Shown piece by piece: positions 1 through 8,362 of a stretch of DNA of 64,000 bases. A program made the position numbers and the translations under genes. Source of the DNA: Polyangium sp. 6x1 (GTDB lineage Bacteria; Myxococcota_A; Polyangia; Polyangiales; Polyangiaceae); NCBI RefSeq assembly GCF_029946515.1, contig NZ_JARZHH010000056.1:1-64000 (forward strand), read 5' to 3'. Position 1 is the first letter of the stretch, and each line of letters starts with the position of its first letter. The notes under the pieces are model-generated. The model saw only the letters and a program-made list of their open reading frames with translations, was not told the origin of the DNA and searched no databases.

Positions 1-1812
1 GGCGGCGGCGGCAGCGGCGGCGGCGGCAGCGGCGGCGGCGGCAGCGGCGGCAGCGGCGGCGGCGGCGGAGACGGCGGTGGTGGCGGGACAGAGCCCGTCT
101 GCACCAACCTCATCGAGGATCTCGGCAACGCGAATGTCGACATCCCCGCGATCACGCTGAGCGGCGCGATCACGGTCAACGGCCAGGTGCCGGCGGCGGG
201 GAACAAGACGAGCTCCGTGCGGCTCCGGAACCTGAAGACCGGCGACAGCGTGATGCTGGGGAGGCCCGGCGACGCAACGTATCCGGCCAAGCTGGTCGTG
301 CCCGGGACCTACGACCTCTATTATCACTGGGACCAGACGGATTCGCAGGCGCTACCTCGGAACGAGGGCGTCCGGCTGAAGAGCGGTATCGAGCTCACGA
401 GCTCGCAGACGTTCGACGTCGATATCCCCGCGATCACGCTGAGCGGCGCGATCACGGTCAACGGCCAGGTGCCGGCGGCGGGGAACAAGACGAGCGCGGT
501 GCGGCTCCGGAACGTGCAGACCGGCGACAGCGTGATGCTGGGGAGGCCCGGCGACGCGACGTATCCGGCCAAGCTGATCGTGGCCGGGACCTACGACGTC
601 TATTATCACTGGAGCCAAACGGATTCGCAGACGCTGCCGCGGAACGAGGGCGTCCTGCTGAAGAGCGGTGTCGCGCTCACGAGCTCGCAGACCTTCAACG
701 TCGACATCCCCGCGATCACGCTGAGCGGCGCCGTCACGGTCAATGGCAGCGTGCCGCCGGTGGGGAACAAGACGAGCGCGGTGCGGCTCCGGAACCCGAA
801 GACGGGCGACAGCGTGATGCTGGGGAGGCCCGGCGACGCAAGTTATCCGGCCAAGCTGATCGTGGCCGGGACCTACGACGTTCATTATCACTGGAGCCAA
901 ACGGATTCGCAGGCGCTGCCTCGGAACGAGGGCGTGCGGCTGAAGACCGGCGTCGCGCTCACGAGCTCGCAGACGTTCAACGTCGATATCCCCACGATCT
1001 CGCTGAGCGGCGCCATCACGGTCAATGGGAGCGTGCCGGCGGCGGGGAACAAGACGAGCGCGGTGCGGCTCCGGAACGTGGAGACCGGAGACAGCGTGAT
1101 GCTGGGGAGGCCCGGCGACGCGACGTATCCGGCCAAGCTGCTCGTGGCCGGGACCTACGACGTTTATTATCACTTCGACACCACGGATTCGCAGGCGCTG
1201 CCGCGGAACGAGGGCGTTCGGCTGAAGAGCGGTGTCGCGCTCACGAGCTCGCAGACGTTTGATGTCGATATCCCCGCGATCACGGTGAGCGGCGCGATCA
1301 CGGTCAACGGCCAGGTGCCGGCGGTGGGGAACAAGACGAGCGCCGTGCGGCTCCGGAACGTGGAGACCGGAGACAGCGTGATGCTGGGGAGGCCGGGCGA
1401 CGCGACGTATGCGGCCAAGCTGATCGTGGCCGGGACGTACGACGTCTATTATCACTTCGACACCACGGATTCGCAGGCGCTGCCGCGGAACGAGGGCGTT
1501 CGGCTGAAGAGCGGTGTCGCGCTCACGAGCTCGCAGACGTTGGATGTCGACATCCCCGCGGTCACGCTGACCGGCGCGATCACGGTCAACGGCCAGGTGC
1601 CGCCGGTGGGGAACAAGACGAGCGCCGTGCGGCTCTGGAACCTGAAAACCGGAGACAGCGTGATGCTGGGGAGGCTCGGCGACGCAACGTATACGGCCAA
1701 GCTGATGGTGGCCGGGACCTACGACGTCTATTATCACTTCGACACCACGGATTCGCAGGCGCTGCCGCGCAATGAACGGGCCCACCTCGGCTGCGTGGTG
1801 ATCGCGCCCTGA
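1..1812 (+). CDS. Surface/secreted repeat protein, 5'-partial, six 94-residue repeats
   Basis: The frame is open from the first base, so the start lies upstream of the window. The first ~30 codons are a Gly/Ser linker (GGGGS-like), followed by TEPVCTNL and then six repeats with a 282-bp period (starts near 139, 421, 703, 985, 1267, 1549). Each unit contains DIPAITLSGAITVNG, AGNKTS, RLRN, TGDSVMLGRPGDATY, AGTYDVYYH and DSQALPRNEGV, which reads like a beta-sandwich repeat. The family is not recognised. The Gly-rich linker and repeats fit a myxobacterial cell-surface or secreted protein whose signal peptide lies off the left edge. The sixth unit breaks off after LPRNE and ends in a short unrelated tail (RAHLGCVVIAP), suggesting 3' truncation or a past frameshift. 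Near-identical DNA repeats make copy-number change by recombination likely. Confidence 0.85.
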   Translation, partial: GGGGSGGGGSGGGGSGGSGGGGGDGGGGGTEPVCTNLIEDLGNANVDIPAITLSGAITVNGQVPAAGNKTSSVRLRNLKTGDSVMLGRPGDATYPAKLVVPGTYDLYYHWDQTDSQALPRNEGVRLKSGIELTSSQTFDVDIPAITLSGAITVNGQVPAAGNKTSAVRLRNVQTGDSVMLGRPGDATYPAKLIVAGTYDVYYHWSQTDSQTLPRNEGVLLKSGVALTSSQTFNVDIPAITLSGAVTVNGSVPPVGNKTSAVRLRNPKTGDSVMLGRPGDASYPAKLIVAGTYDVHYHWSQTDSQALPRNEGVRLKTGVALTSSQTFNVDIPTISLSGAITVNGSVPAAGNKTSAVRLRNVETGDSVMLGRPGDATYPAKLLVAGTYDVYYHFDTTDSQALPRNEGVRLKSGVALTSSQTFDVDIPAITVSGAITVNGQVPAVGNKTSAVRLRNVETGDSVMLGRPGDATYAAKLIVAGTYDVYYHFDTTDSQALPRNEGVRLKSGVALTSSQTLDVDIPAVTLTGAITVNGQVPPVGNKTSAVRLWNLKTGDSVMLGRLGDATYTAKLMVAGTYDVYYHFDTTDSQALPRNERAHLGCVVIAP

Positions 1813-1857
1813 ACGCACGGGCGGCGCGCGCGCGCCGGATCCCGTACACTGGCCCGC

Positions 1858-3036
1858 ATGGGGTTCGTCGAGGAGCTCGGGCAAGGACGGCGCGGCGTTC
1901 GTTTCGCCGTCCCGCAAGGGTTCGAGGTCTCGGAGGAGACCGACCGGTCCGTCCTGCTCGTCGACAAGGCGCGCGGCTTTTCGCTCTCGCTCGGGGCTTT
2001 CGCGCACCGGCTCGACCTCCTGCCCGCGCACGAAGCGCTCCTCCGCCGCGACATCGAGCGCCACGCGCGTGAGCTCTTCGAGACGTGCTTCCGAGAGGCC
2101 TCGCCCGCGGACGCGAAGGCGCGGTCGCGCACGGCGGATGCGTCCTGGTCGCCGGTCGTCGAGGTCACGCCCGTCCGCCTCGGCGCGGCGCGCGCGCTCT
2201 GCATGGTGCATCGCCTGTGGTACGAGCCGGGCCGCGAGACGTTGATGGGGCACCTGCTCGTGCCGCTCGCGCGGGGCCTCTTCGAATGCCGCGTCCTTCC
2301 GCCGACGTCGCGGCTGACCGGCGTTCGCGAGGCGGCCGTTGCCGATCGCGCGACCGCAGCCCTCGCCGGCACCGATCCCGCGGCCTTCTTGCGCGGCATC
2401 GATCAACGCGCGTCGGACGATCCCGCGCTCGACGCCTCGTTCCCGCGGCATCCGCTCAGCGTGGCGCGGAAGGGTCTTCGTTTCCTGCTCGAAGAGGCTG
2501 CGATCGAGGTCCTCGAGCCCGACGCGCAGACGCCCCCCGGCGAGGTCGTGATCACGGCGGCCGGGTTTTCCGTGACGCCGCCGCCTCGTTATCGGCTCGT
2601 CGAGAAGGATCCGCCTTCGCGGAAGCTCGCGTCGTGGAGCCGCGTTTCGTTCTCGGGGACGGACGGGATCCAGCTCCTCACGGTCTCACGGACGGGGACC
2701 CGCCTCGCCGAGCGCAATGGTCGAAAGCTCGCGCGGATCGCGGAGGATCTCACCCGAAAGGCCGTGCCCGAGGGCGCGGAGGCCGTGCGCGTGAGCGCGG
2801 TCGCGCTGCCGGACGAGCGCGGGCGGTCGCATGCGGAGACGTATCACGCGTATGCGATGGGCGCGTCGCGGCAGCAATCGGTCTTTCGCTGGTTCATCGA
2901 GCCGGACGGCGAGGTCGTGATGATCGCGCTCGGCGCGGCGATGTGCGTGCCCGTGGACGAGCTCGCGGAGGACGCGGAGGCCGTGGTGCGATCGTTCCGG
3001 CGGCTCGGCGAGAAGAAATGGTGGCAGATTTTCTGA
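1858..3036 (+). CDS. Conserved hypothetical protein, two-domain
   Basis: A 392-residue protein with no signal peptide or membrane segment. It seems to hold two copies of a DcrB/PsbP-like alpha/beta module: residues ~1-170 (RFAVPQGFEV, ARGFSLSLG) and ~220-390 (FSVTPPPRYRLVEK, FRWFIEPDGEVVMIALGA, VVRSFRRLG). The closing VVRSFRRL helix is typical of such folds, but the assignment is structural inference only. It starts 45 bp after the repeat-protein stop and ends 4 bp before the convergent stop of the Kazal-type lipoprotein. No function is proposed. Confidence 0.7.
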   Translation: MGFVEELGQGRRGVRFAVPQGFEVSEETDRSVLLVDKARGFSLSLGAFAHRLDLLPAHEALLRRDIERHARELFETCFREASPADAKARSRTADASWSPVVEVTPVRLGAARALCMVHRLWYEPGRETLMGHLLVPLARGLFECRVLPPTSRLTGVREAAVADRATAALAGTDPAAFLRGIDQRASDDPALDASFPRHPLSVARKGLRFLLEEAAIEVLEPDAQTPPGEVVITAAGFSVTPPPRYRLVEKDPPSRKLASWSRVSFSGTDGIQLLTVSRTGTRLAERNGRKLARIAEDLTRKAVPEGAEAVRVSAVALPDERGRSHAETYHAYAMGASRQQSVFRWFIEPDGEVVMIALGAAMCVPVDELAEDAEAVVRSFRRLGEKKWWQIF

Positions 3037-3040
3037 AGGG

Positions 3041-3715
3041 TCAATCCGAGCTGGGACACGAGAGGAAGAGGTTCCCGTCCGCGTCCTGCATGCAGCCGGA
3101 GCACGTCGCCACGTCTTTCCAGCACGTGCAGTCCTTGGGCATTCCTTGCGGCTGGCATTCGGCCGGCAGCGTCATGCACCAATACGAGAAATAGATGGGA
3201 TCGTGCGCGCAGGCCTCCTGTCCGACGTCGCAGAAGCTCTCCCCGCAGGCGAACATCCCCGCGGGCGGCACGCAGCCGACCATCGCGCCGACATCCACGC
3301 CCGCGGCGAACGCGGCGCACCGATCGGGATACACGTTCCCGTCGCACCCGCAAACGGGGTTCGCGTCCGGCGTGCACGTGGGCACGGCTTTGCATTCGCT
3401 CTTCTCGCCCTCGGTCCCGCAGGTCCCGAAGCCGCTGTACGCGCAATAAGATCCATCGGAGCAAGGCGCATTCGGCCCGCATTGCTGTCCGCCGGGATTG
3501 CCAGGGTCGAACCCTCCGGCGTCCCCCATGCCGCCCGTGCCACCGGCGCCGCCGGTGGATGCGGTCGTCCCGGAAGTCGCTCCCGATCCACCCGCCGCGA
3601 CGCCCCCTGCGACCGCGGGCTCTTCGCCCGACCCACAAGCCACGAGCGTCGCCGTGCTCCCCACGAGCGAAAGCAGCCACGTCACCCCGATGGATCCCAC
3701 GTATCGTCTCGTCAT
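3041..3715 (-). CDS. Kazal-domain lipoprotein
   Basis: A 224-residue lipoprotein. The n-region is MTRRY, then a hydrophobic helix and lipobox LVAC (Cys27). A Gly/Ser/Ala-rich spacer follows (residues ~35-75), then a Cys-rich body. The segment CGCDGNVYPDRCAAFAAG matches the core of Kazal-type serine-protease inhibitor domains (CGCDG-x-TY-x-x-x-C). Flanking pairs include CSDGSYCAY and CWKDVATCSGC. Such domains are common in myxobacterial secreted proteins, and the true role could be protease inhibition or only a stable disulphide fold. It is divergent from the MYXO-CTERM gene. Confidence 0.8.
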   Translation of the reverse strand: MTRRYVGSIGVTWLLSLVGSTATLVACGSGEEPAVAGGVAAGGSGATSGTTASTGGAGGTGGMGDAGGFDPGNPGGQQCGPNAPCSDGSYCAYSGFGTCGTEGEKSECKAVPTCTPDANPVCGCDGNVYPDRCAAFAAGVDVGAMVGCVPPAGMFACGESFCDVGQEACAHDPIYFSYWCMTLPAECQPQGMPKDCTCWKDVATCSGCMQDADGNLFLSCPSSD

Positions 3716-3802
3716 GGCACCGTCCTCTCGCCAGACAAACTAGCGCGGATCCCTTCGACCCCAGCGGCAATTCGGAGATACGATGGCGAGCCGGAGATCC
3801 CC

Positions 3803-4291
3803 ATGCGCCGCACGTTCGATTTCCTCTGCTGTCCCGTCGCCTGGTCCCTCGCCGTGCTCCTGATCGTCGGTTGTGGGCAGCGCGAGCGGGCGCCGGATTC
3901 CGGTTGGTTCGGGCCCTTCCTGGAGCCGCAAGCCGCCGGCGGGAGCGGAGGCAGCAGCGGGAGCGGAGGCACCGCGGGGAGCGGCGGAAGCGGCGGCGAT
4001 GCAGGCAGCGGCGGCACCGCGGGGAGCGGCGGAAGCGGCGGAAGCGGCGGCGACGCAGGCAGCGGCGGCACCGTCGCCGACGCGGGGACGGACGTCGACG
4101 GCGGGACGGGCGGCACGATCTACAGGTCCGCCGGCGGCGGATGCGCGTGCCATGTCGGCGCGTCCCCCGAGGCGTCCCAGGGCCTCGGCCTGCTCGGCTT
4201 CGTGCCGCTCCTTGCCATCCGGCGGCGGAGGCGCCTCCGCGCGGCGCGGAGAAATGGGATCGCTACTGCAAAGCCGAGCCCCATGGCCTAG
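3803..4291 (+). CDS. MYXO-CTERM protein with lipobox
   Basis: A 162-residue protein starting MRRTFDFLCC, with hydrophobic helix and lipobox LIVGC (Cys24). Residues ~45-110 are a Gly/Ser/Ala/Asp low-complexity linker. The C-terminus has a Cys motif (GGGCACHVG), a hydrophobic helix (GLGLLGFVPLLAI) and an Arg cluster (RRRRR), the three-part MYXO-CTERM sorting signal found on myxobacterial surface proteins. There is no folded middle domain. Two oddities: a lipobox and a MYXO-CTERM tail in one small protein, and a 13-residue extension after the basic cluster. It is preceded by an 87-bp divergent promoter region shared with the Kazal lipoprotein. Confidence 0.72.
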   Translation: MRRTFDFLCCPVAWSLAVLLIVGCGQRERAPDSGWFGPFLEPQAAGGSGGSSGSGGTAGSGGSGGDAGSGGTAGSGGSGGSGGDAGSGGTVADAGTDVDGGTGGTIYRSAGGGCACHVGASPEASQGLGLLGFVPLLAIRRRRRLRAARRNGIATAKPSPMA

Positions 4292-4323
4292 GATTCGCCC
4301 TCCTCGTCCCGGAGCGTTCCGCC

Positions 4324-6009
4324 ATGACATACGATCTCAAGACCGCCAATGCCCCCCGCATGACGGGCCTCGCGCTCGAAGCCGCTGCGCTCGCCCTCGA
4401 AAACCCGGCGACGGGGCACGTCATCGGGCAGAAGCTCCTGAAGGACCTCGGCATCCTGGATCTCCGGTACTCCGATCTGCGCGACGCACCCTCCGTCGCG
4501 CCCATCTTGCCCCGCCCCGCGAGCTTCACAGCCTCGGCCGCGCCGCCGCTCGACCTCGGAGGCCTCGCGCGCACGGCCCAGAAAACCCCGGGGTTCGCCT
4601 TCGAGTCGGCCGCAGACTTCGTCGCCGCATACCGCGAGGGTCGCAGCGATCCGGTGAAGGTCGCCGAGCGATTCCTCGCGGCCGCGCAGCGCCTCGACAC
4701 GGGCAACCGCGCGCTCCGCGTGTTCATCGAGCGAAACACCGATCGCCTGCTCGCCGCGGCCCGCGAGAGCCGCGAGCGATACGCCAAAGGCGCGCCCCTC
4801 GGCCCACTCGACGGCGTGCCCGTGTCCGTCAAGGATGAGCTCGACGCGGAAGGGTATGCCACCACCGTCGGCACGCGGTTCTTGAAGCTGCGGCCCTCCG
4901 AGGACGCCACCACGGTCCGCCGCCTTCGCGAGGCCGGCGCGTTGATCCTCGGCAAGGTCAACATGCACGAGATCGGCATCGATACCTCGGGCTTCAACGC
5001 CCACCACGGCACCCCGACGAACCCCTACGCGCCAGGGCATTACACGGGCGGCTCGTCGAGCGGATCAGCAGCCAGCGTCGCGGCCGGGTTCTGTCCGATT
5101 TCCATCGGCGCAGACGGCGGCGGCTCGATCCGCATCCCAGCCGCGCTCTGCGGCATCGTCGGGCTCAAAGCGACGTGGAGCCGCATCAGCGAGCACGGCG
5201 CATTTCCGCTCTGCGCCAGCGTCGGCCACGTCGGCCCGCTCGGCGCCACAGTGCGAGACGTCGCCCTCGCCTATGCCCTCATGGCCGGCCCCGATCCAAA
5301 AGACCCAAACTCGCTGCACCAGCCGCCGCACCACCTCGACGGCCTCGGCCGGGAGGACCTCGAAGGCGTGCGAATCGGCGTCTATCGCCCCTGGTTCGAG
5401 CACGCCACACCCGAGATCGTCCGCGCCGCCGAGGGAGCACTCGACATCTTCCGCGCCCGAGGCGCACGCATCGTCGAGGTCGAGATCCCCGAGCTCGAGC
5501 GCGCACGCGTCGCGCAGGGCGTGACCATTCTCTGCGAAATGGCCTCAGCCATGGCGCGGCTCGACGCGGAGCACCGAAAATCATTCGGGCTCGGCGTGCG
5601 GATCAACCTGGCCATGGGGCGAGCGCTCGCAGGCATCGATTACGTGCAAGCCCAGAAGGTACGCACGCGCTTCTCCGAGCACCTCGCCCGGGTATTCCAG
5701 GCCGTCGACGTCATCGTCACGCCGACGACCGCACTCACAGCCCCGCGCATCGCAGACGACGTGTTCCCACGCGGCGAGAGCAACCTGGAAGTCACGAGCG
5801 GGCTCATGCGATTCGTCTATCCAGCAAACCTCACAGGCAACCCCGCCCTCAGCGTGCCCGGCGGGTATGGCGCAAGCGGGCACCCGATCGGCATTCAGCT
5901 CCTCGGCCGCCCCTGGGAAGAGCACCTCCTGTTGCAGATGGGCGAGGTGCTGGAGCAAAACGTGACGCGGAAAGCGCCAGCCATTCACGTGCGTCTGCTC
6001 GACGCCTGA
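4324..6009 (+). CDS. Amidase-signature (AS) family hydrolase
   Basis: A 561-residue cytoplasmic amidase-signature enzyme, expected to hydrolyse a carboxamide to acid plus ammonia or amine. The Ser-cisSer-Lys triad is visible: Lys170 in PVSVKDE, the cis-Ser in the GGSSSGSAAS loop (244-246) and the nucleophile Ser268 in GADGGGSIRIPA. The C-terminal family signature NPALSVPGGYGASGHPIGIQLLG is intact. The first ~90 residues form an N-terminal extension before the core. The substrate cannot be read from sequence; this is not GatA, since no GatB or GatC is nearby. The start ATG at 4324 was chosen because the upstream open frame is the MYXO-CTERM gene read out of phase. A MITE-like element lies right after the stop. 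Confidence 0.9.
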   Translation: MTYDLKTANAPRMTGLALEAAALALENPATGHVIGQKLLKDLGILDLRYSDLRDAPSVAPILPRPASFTASAAPPLDLGGLARTAQKTPGFAFESAADFVAAYREGRSDPVKVAERFLAAAQRLDTGNRALRVFIERNTDRLLAAARESRERYAKGAPLGPLDGVPVSVKDELDAEGYATTVGTRFLKLRPSEDATTVRRLREAGALILGKVNMHEIGIDTSGFNAHHGTPTNPYAPGHYTGGSSSGSAASVAAGFCPISIGADGGGSIRIPAALCGIVGLKATWSRISEHGAFPLCASVGHVGPLGATVRDVALAYALMAGPDPKDPNSLHQPPHHLDGLGREDLEGVRIGVYRPWFEHATPEIVRAAEGALDIFRARGARIVEVEIPELERARVAQGVTILCEMASAMARLDAEHRKSFGLGVRINLAMGRALAGIDYVQAQKVRTRFSEHLARVFQAVDVIVTPTTALTAPRIADDVFPRGESNLEVTSGLMRFVYPANLTGNPALSVPGGYGASGHPIGIQLLGRPWEEHLLLQMGEVLEQNVTRKAPAIHVRLLDA

Positions 6010-6016
6010 CGCAGGG

Positions 6017-6448
6017 GGCGCCGCGCCGGGGCTCTGCCCCGGGCCCCGCGGGGGCTGTTCGCCCCTCGACCCGAACCAGGGCCAGCCCTGGACCATTTGG
6101 GGAAGAACTGCGCGGAGCGCAGTTCTTCCCACAGGCTGGTGGAACCGCGTTGCCGGTGGAACCGTCGGCGTCGCCGTCTTGTTTGGCAGGGTCGTTCGTG
6201 GTCTTGAATCGGCCGTTCGAAGAACTGCGTGCTGCGCAGTTCTTCCCACAGGCCGGTGGAACCGCGTTGCCGGTAGAACCGTCAGCGCTGCTGTTCTGGT
6301 TGGCAGGATCGCCCGTGGTCTTGACCCGGCTGTTCGATGAACTGCGCATCGCGCAGTTCATCGACCCTCAGTCCAGCGCGGGCGCTGGTCCGGGTCCCGG
6401 GGCGGACAGCCCCGGGTGGGGCCTGGGGCAAAGCCCCAGCGAAGCGCC
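6017..6448 (+). repeat. MITE-like dispersed element, copy A
   Basis: Non-coding 432-bp element filling the gap between the amidase and the ABC permease. The left end (~6017-6095) and right end (~6370-6448) are imperfect inverted repeats of each other, ~75-80 bp long. Inside lie three perfect hairpins with 5-nt loops: 6100-6130 (13-bp arms), 6219-6245 (11-bp arms) and 6335-6363 (12-bp arms). All share the stem core AACTGCG/CGCAGTT. Copies B, C and D elsewhere share ends, hairpins and connecting sequence. No ORF inside is credible. Confidence 0.85.
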
Positions 6449-6488
6449 ATTGACAACGCGCCCGCGCCCCGGACAGGATGCCCCTCGC

Positions 6489-7709
6489 ATGGAGCCAGCT
6501 CCGCTCCCGCGCTCGCGCCCTCGGCTCGGGCTGCTCCTCTTCCTTGCCCGAAGGAGCTTGCTCGGGAGCCGCTTCACGTTTGCGCTGCTCGTCGCCTCGG
6601 TTGCTGCGGGGGCGGGGTTTCAGATTCCGAATACCTCGAACCTTGCTGGGTTCTCCGAGGCCTTGCTTGAAGAGGAGCTCCGCCATGGGGCTGGCGACGT
6701 GCGCGTCGAGCCGCGGGACACGCGCCAGTTCGATGATGGGGCTGCTGCGGCCGCGCGCATCGCCGAGGCTGCGGATGCTCCTGTCCGCGCTGCTGTCCCT
6801 GTCCTCGTCCTGCCTGGCGCCGTCGGGCGGGGCGGGCGATTCCGGAATGCGCTCGTCTATGGCTACGACTTCCCCGGGGATCCTGCGCTTCGGCCGTTTC
6901 ACCTGACGGATGGGGCGCTCCCTGCGCGTGGCGATTCGAACGGCGTCCTCATGGGCACCTCGCTCGCCAATCGGATCGGCGTGAAGGTTGGCGACGCCGT
7001 CGACCTGCGCGTCATCCTCGGCGGGCCGCCTGGCGCTGCTGGCGAGCCTGTGGGCGCGTCTGTCATGACTGTGCGAGGCCTCGTCGCGGGCAGCGCGGGC
7101 GCCTACCGTAGCGTCTTCCTCGACCGCGCCGCGCTCGCCGAGACGACTGGCGCTCCGGCGGCTGCCTCTGCCGTCCATGTTCACCTCGACGACCACTTCG
7201 CCGCCTCGGCCCTTGCCGCTCGCCTCGAGGCCCGCCTCCCCGAGGCCCGCGCCGTCGGCTGGCGAGAGGACGACCCTTACGTCACGAACTACCTCGCTGC
7301 GAACCGCACCGTGAATGCCGTCTCCTACGCCATGGTCGTCGCGGCGATCAGCATTCCGGTCTGGGCCCTCTTCCACATCCACGTCCTCGGCCGCCGCCGG
7401 GAGATTGGCATCCTCGCTGCGCTTGGCTTCTCTCGCCGCGAGATCTTTGGCCTCTTCCTCCTCCAGGCCCTCGTCGTCGCGCTCGTCGGGCTCAGCGCCG
7501 GCTTGGCCCTCGGTTACGGCATGCTGCTCTACTTCCAGGCCCACCCCATCTTTTCGTGGGAGGCGCTCGTGGTTCGACCCGTCATCACGGCCGCCGTTCT
7601 CGCCGGCCCTTGCCTCGCCGTCCTTGCCACCACCTTGCTCGCCGGCAGCGTCCCCGCTTGGCGCGCGGCCCGGACCGACCCGGCGCCCGTCTTGCGCAGG
7701 ATCGACTGA
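6489..7709 (+). CDS. ABC transporter permease, FtsX/MacB-like
   Basis: A 406-residue inner-membrane permease of the FtsX/LolC/MacB-type exporter class. One membrane helix near residues 26-45 is followed by a large periplasmic domain (to ~270), then three C-terminal helices, including AMVVAAISIPVWALFHIHVLGRRREIG in two adjoining parts. Cytosolic motifs typical of the family are present: RRREIGILAALGFSRREIF and, near the end, PAWRAARTDPAPVLRRID. The stop overlaps the ATPase start (TGATG), so the two are cotranslated. No membrane-fusion protein is adjacent. The family usually moves lipoproteins, lipids or peptides, but the cargo is unknown. Confidence 0.87.
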   Translation: MEPAPLPRSRPRLGLLLFLARRSLLGSRFTFALLVASVAAGAGFQIPNTSNLAGFSEALLEEELRHGAGDVRVEPRDTRQFDDGAAAAARIAEAADAPVRAAVPVLVLPGAVGRGGRFRNALVYGYDFPGDPALRPFHLTDGALPARGDSNGVLMGTSLANRIGVKVGDAVDLRVILGGPPGAAGEPVGASVMTVRGLVAGSAGAYRSVFLDRAALAETTGAPAAASAVHVHLDDHFAASALAARLEARLPEARAVGWREDDPYVTNYLAANRTVNAVSYAMVVAAISIPVWALFHIHVLGRRREIGILAALGFSRREIFGLFLLQALVVALVGLSAGLALGYGMLLYFQAHPIFSWEALVVRPVITAAVLAGPCLAVLATTLLAGSVPAWRAARTDPAPVLRRID

Positions 7710-8362
7710 TGCCGAAGGTCCTCCGCTGCGAGAGCCTCGCGCGCCGCTTCGGCGAGCGTGACGTCGTTCGCGGCGCCTCGCTCGACCTCGACGAGGCCGA
7801 GTCCATCGCGCTCGTCGGGCCGAGTGGCTGCGGCAAGACGACCTTGCTCCAGATGATCGGCTTGCTCGACCGACCCACTGCGGGCCGCGTCGTCCTCGCC
7901 GGCCACGATGCCTGGTCCCTCTCCGATGCCGTGCGCGCCGAGCTGCGCCTCGCGTGGATTGGCTTCGTGTTTCAACAGAACAACCTCGTCGGGTCGCTCC
8001 GCGCGCGGGAAAACGTGGCGCTGCCGGCGTGGCGGCTCGGGGGTTCGCGCCGGGAGGCCGAGCGCTCGGCGGACGCGCTGCTCGAACGGTTTGGCCTCGC
8101 CGCGCGCCGCGACGCGCCTGCCTCCGAGCTCTCCGTGGGCGAGGCGCAGCGCGTGGCCATCGCCCGCGCGCTCGTGAATCGCCCGCGGCTCGTGCTCGCG
8201 GATGAGCCGACGGGCAGCCTCGACAGCGCCTCGGCCGACGTCGTGATGGATGCGCTCGCTGCGGCTTCGGCCCTCGGCGCGGCGCTGCTCGTGGTCACGC
8301 ACGATCTGCGGGTTGCGGCGCGAGCGGGGAGGACCGTGGAAATGCGCGACGGGCGGCTCTGA
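7709..8362 (+). CDS. ABC transporter ATP-binding protein, LolD/MacB type
   Basis: A 217-residue ATPase subunit. Walker A GPSGCGKTT, Q-loop in GFVFQQNNLVG, signature [15 protein letters not shown] (LSVGE replacing LSGGQ), Walker B LVLADEPTGSLDS and H-loop VVTHD are all present, in the order of the LolD/MacB subfamily. It pairs with the preceding permease, with the start codon overlapping that gene's stop. The 3' end overlaps by 68 bp the convergent acyltransferase gene; such overlap is unusual but both frames are well supported. Confidence 0.92.
   Translation: MPKVLRCESLARRFGERDVVRGASLDLDEAESIALVGPSGCGKTTLLQMIGLLDRPTAGRVVLAGHDAWSLSDAVRAELRLAWIGFVFQQNNLVGSLRARENVALPAWRLGGSRREAERSADALLERFGLAARRDAPASELSVGEAQRVAIARALVNRPRLVLADEPTGSLDSASADVVMDALAAASALGAALLVVTHDLRVAARAGRTVEMRDGRL

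Noticed and set aside
352-2451. 699-residue open frame on the minus strand
   Set aside because: It is antisense to the repeat protein and the next gene, is Arg/His-rich with repeats mirroring the sense repeats, and has no recognisable motif. A high-GC shadow.
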